A stretch of 16,430 nucleotides of DNA from Gemmatimonadota bacterium (GTDB taxonomy: Bacteria; Gemmatimonadota; Gemmatimonadetes; Longimicrobiales; Gaopeijiaceae), in contig PCCM01000111.1 in NCBI GenBank assembly GCA_002731735.1, positions 6,086 to 22,515 on the forward strand. Direction: 5' to 3'. Of the stretch, positions 15,066 through 16,430 are shown piece by piece; the first letter of the stretch is position 1; each line of letters begins with the position of its first letter. Position numbers and translations under genes: made by a program. The notes below the pieces were generated by a model. The model was not told the origin of the DNA and ran no database searches. It was given only the letters and a program-made list of their open reading frames with translations.

Positions 15066-16006
15066 TTAAAGCCGCCGCCCAGTTGACGCACCGTGGTGAA
15101 ATAATGCATGTCCGATTCGCTCCTGAAGAATCGGATGAGCGAATCGACCAGCCAGTTCGACAGGACGCTGCGAGCCTTGGATCTGAACGCCACGAGCACG
15201 GTGTAGATCCATCGAAACAGAGGTCTCAAGAAGGGCAGAATGATCAGACAGTAGTCGGAGGCACTTCGAGACAAACCAGACCGGGGTGATTCGAAAAACG
15301 TGAGAGTGTCGCCGTGCCCGTCTAGGCCGTGCGACGAGAAGAAGGCCTCGATGTCCTGGTCACTCGTCTGTTTTCCAACCCTCACGCCGATCGCGTCGAG
15401 AATGGTCCCGGTCATCGTATCGCCTCCGTCCCGATTCGCCAGGGTCGGTGATATGGAGCCCTCATCAGCGCCGAGGAATCGTGCCAACTGCACTCCGAAG
15501 TCGGCCTCCTCAATATTCATGACGAGAAGCTTACCGCTCCGGTCACTGAAATAGCGAATCACGTGTTCGTGATATGAATTCCGGATCCGGATCCAGCGCA
15601 TCACCGCTCGCTCACGGTTGTCGAGGACCCACCAGTTGATGATCCGGGCGACAAACCCGAGCGGAACGTACTTGGTGAGGGCCCATCGAACGCCCGTCCG
15701 GGATCGCTCGACCGCTTTGTGTCGACTGAGCACCCAGTGCTTCAGTGGTCTCGTGTTGAGGACGAAAAGAGCCTCGGGATAGAGATCGTCCAGATTTCTG
15801 ATCGCGGCACATTCGCCATCGGTGAACGCCTCGAATCGGTCCAGTTGATACCGATTCCTGGTGATCGACCAGTCGGTCCACCCCGGTTTGTGTGCCGAAC
15901 GATACGAGAGTTGATCGCCCAAGATCCGGTGCAGCGTGGTCGTGCCGGTCTTGCTGAAGCCCACGCAGAAAACTTTAGGGCGCCCCTGGTCACCCTCGTC
16001 AGACAT
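15062..16006 (-). CDS. PAPS-dependent sulfotransferase-family protein
   Basis: 314 residues from the ATG at 16006, with GAGGG and GAGG upstream. VFCVGFSKTGTTTLHRIL (12-29) is the 5'-phosphosulfate loop of sulfotransferases (K19, T20, T22, T23). LFVLNTRPLKHWVLSR (80-95, R86 and S94) matches the 3'-phosphate-binding strand and helix. GFSKTGTTTL is close to the Sulfotransfer_4 type. The C-terminal quarter has a hydrophobic, Arg-flanked stretch (DYCLIILPFLRPLFRWIYTVLVAF, two parts near 251-274) that may bind or span the membrane. The gene's stop overlaps the GNAT start and it is the first intact gene of the lipid operon. Sulfation of a sugar hydroxyl on a glycosphingolipid is the simplest role; a polysaccharide or another lipid acceptor remains possible. 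No PAPS synthesis genes are in the window. Confidence 0.85.
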   Translation of the reverse strand: MSDEGDQGRPKVFCVGFSKTGTTTLHRILGDQLSYRSAHKPGWTDWSITRNRYQLDRFEAFTDGECAAIRNLDDLYPEALFVLNTRPLKHWVLSRHKAVERSRTGVRWALTKYVPLGFVARIINWWVLDNRERAVMRWIRIRNSYHEHVIRYFSDRSGKLLVMNIEEADFGVQLARFLGADEGSISPTLANRDGGDTMTGTILDAIGVRVGKQTSDQDIEAFFSSHGLDGHGDTLTFFESPRSGLSRSASDYCLIILPFLRPLFRWIYTVLVAFRSKARSVLSNWLVDSLIRFFRSESDMHYFTTVRQLGGGFK

Positions 16007-16113
16007 ACCTCGCCCTCACGATCGTACAGGAAGTCCCTCGCACAAGCTCCTCTGGTTCATTGGGGTGCCGAAGGCCGTCAGATCGGCCCCCCGAAGGCGA
16101 TCAGCTTGGAATC

Positions 16114-16430
16114 TCAGAGACAGCCCTTACTGAAGCAACGCCCGAATCCCGGTCGTTCACGCCGTCGGCCAGTGCTATACTCCACCGGGCAAGGCATTTC
16201 AGTACCACCAAGAGGTCCGGCGATCGGATGACTGCACCGGAAAAAGAGACACGAGCGACGACCACGGGCGTCCTCCGCCACTACTGGCATGTGGTTGACG
16301 GCAAGATATACAGCGCGGTCTATTAGGCGAAAATCCGACACATGTTTTGGGATTGCGCCGTGGGTGATCCAGTTGACGAAACTATAATACATTTTACTCG
16401 CCGCCACCTTGAAGAGGGGTTCTCCTTGGC
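16114..16430 (-). pseudogene. 3'-truncated or frameshifted remnant of a polyprenyl/dolichol-phosphate GT2 glycosyltransferase
   Basis: The minus-strand frame entering from the right edge reads QGEPLFKVAASKMYYSFVNW followed by about 25 residues containing IPKHVSDFRLIDRAVYLAVNHMP. This matches the DPM1/GtrB-type GT2 signature (fYr-N...iP...GDFRLmdR-VvdaL--mPE), with Ser for the usual Gly. Immediately after MP the frame becomes Arg/Gly/Cys-rich and stops at 16116-16114, without the expected RF-x-RGL-x-W-x-GF block, remaining catalytic-domain end or membrane segments. A shifted frame carries a short SLVSLFPVQ string, which could be decayed continuation. The next gene starts 107 bases further on, so the rest of the enzyme is gone. 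The 5' part lies outside the window, so an intact but divergent short GT2 cannot be fully excluded. Confidence 0.62.

Noticed and set aside
11907..16006. Sulfonolipid (capnine/sulfobacin) locus
   Set aside because: An alpha-oxoamine synthase and a reductase would fit, but there is no cysteate synthase gene, and a PAPS-type sulfotransferase adds O- or N-sulfate rather than a C-sulfonate.

Overview
The window comes from a GC-rich Gram-negative bacterium. Evidence for this is the frequent GTG starts, two predicted lipoproteins and tight, overlapping gene junctions. The mix of genes (M28 lipoprotein peptidase, lipoprotein N-acyl-D-amino-acid deacylase relative, GCS2-CBS protein, sphingolipid genes) would fit Gemmatimonadota or a similar environmental phylum, but the phylum is only a guess. 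Almost everything is on the minus strand; only a TerC-family membrane protein gene is on the plus strand. No rRNA, tRNA, CRISPR array, insertion sequence or phage gene was seen.

Left part (1-3418, minus): an M28 lipoprotein peptidase, then a flavin nitroreductase that aligns with iodotyrosine deiodinase and keeps its substrate-binding Glu-Tyr-Lys triad, then (ATGA overlap) a glutamate-cysteine-ligase-type (GCS2) enzyme that runs into the beginning of a CBS domain at the window edge. A divergent region (3419-3714) separates this from the plus-strand TerC gene. Between TerC and the next minus-strand gene lie a nested inverted repeat and a 53-residue small protein gene with an excellent ribosome binding site. 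Then comes a lipoprotein amidohydrolase of the D-aminoacylase family with unusual metal-site residues.

Right part (6734-16006, minus): this is the main point of interest. In transcription order it reads sulfotransferase, GNAT-type bacterial ceramide synthase (bCerS-like), GT32 glycosyltransferase with a C-terminal membrane anchor, serine palmitoyltransferase, NAD-dependent epimerase-type ceramide reductase (CerR-like), ACP, ketoacyl-ACP synthase, a second ACP, a second ketoacyl-ACP synthase, and a D-2-hydroxyacid dehydrogenase. Gaps are 5-90 bases or short overlaps. I read it as a locus for making a sphingolipid whose head group is glycosylated and then sulfated. The serine palmitoyltransferase would make the long-chain base from serine and an acyl-ACP or acyl-CoA. 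The GNAT protein would N-acylate it, the epimerase-type protein would reduce the 3-keto group, GT32 would add a sugar and the sulfotransferase a sulfate. The duplicated ACP-synthase pairs would supply or elongate dedicated acyl chains. The head-group assignment is inference from families and gene order.

Right edge (16114-16430, minus): the decayed or truncated end of a polyprenyl-phosphate/dolichol-phosphate-type GT2 glycosyltransferase lies just upstream of the sulfotransferase gene.
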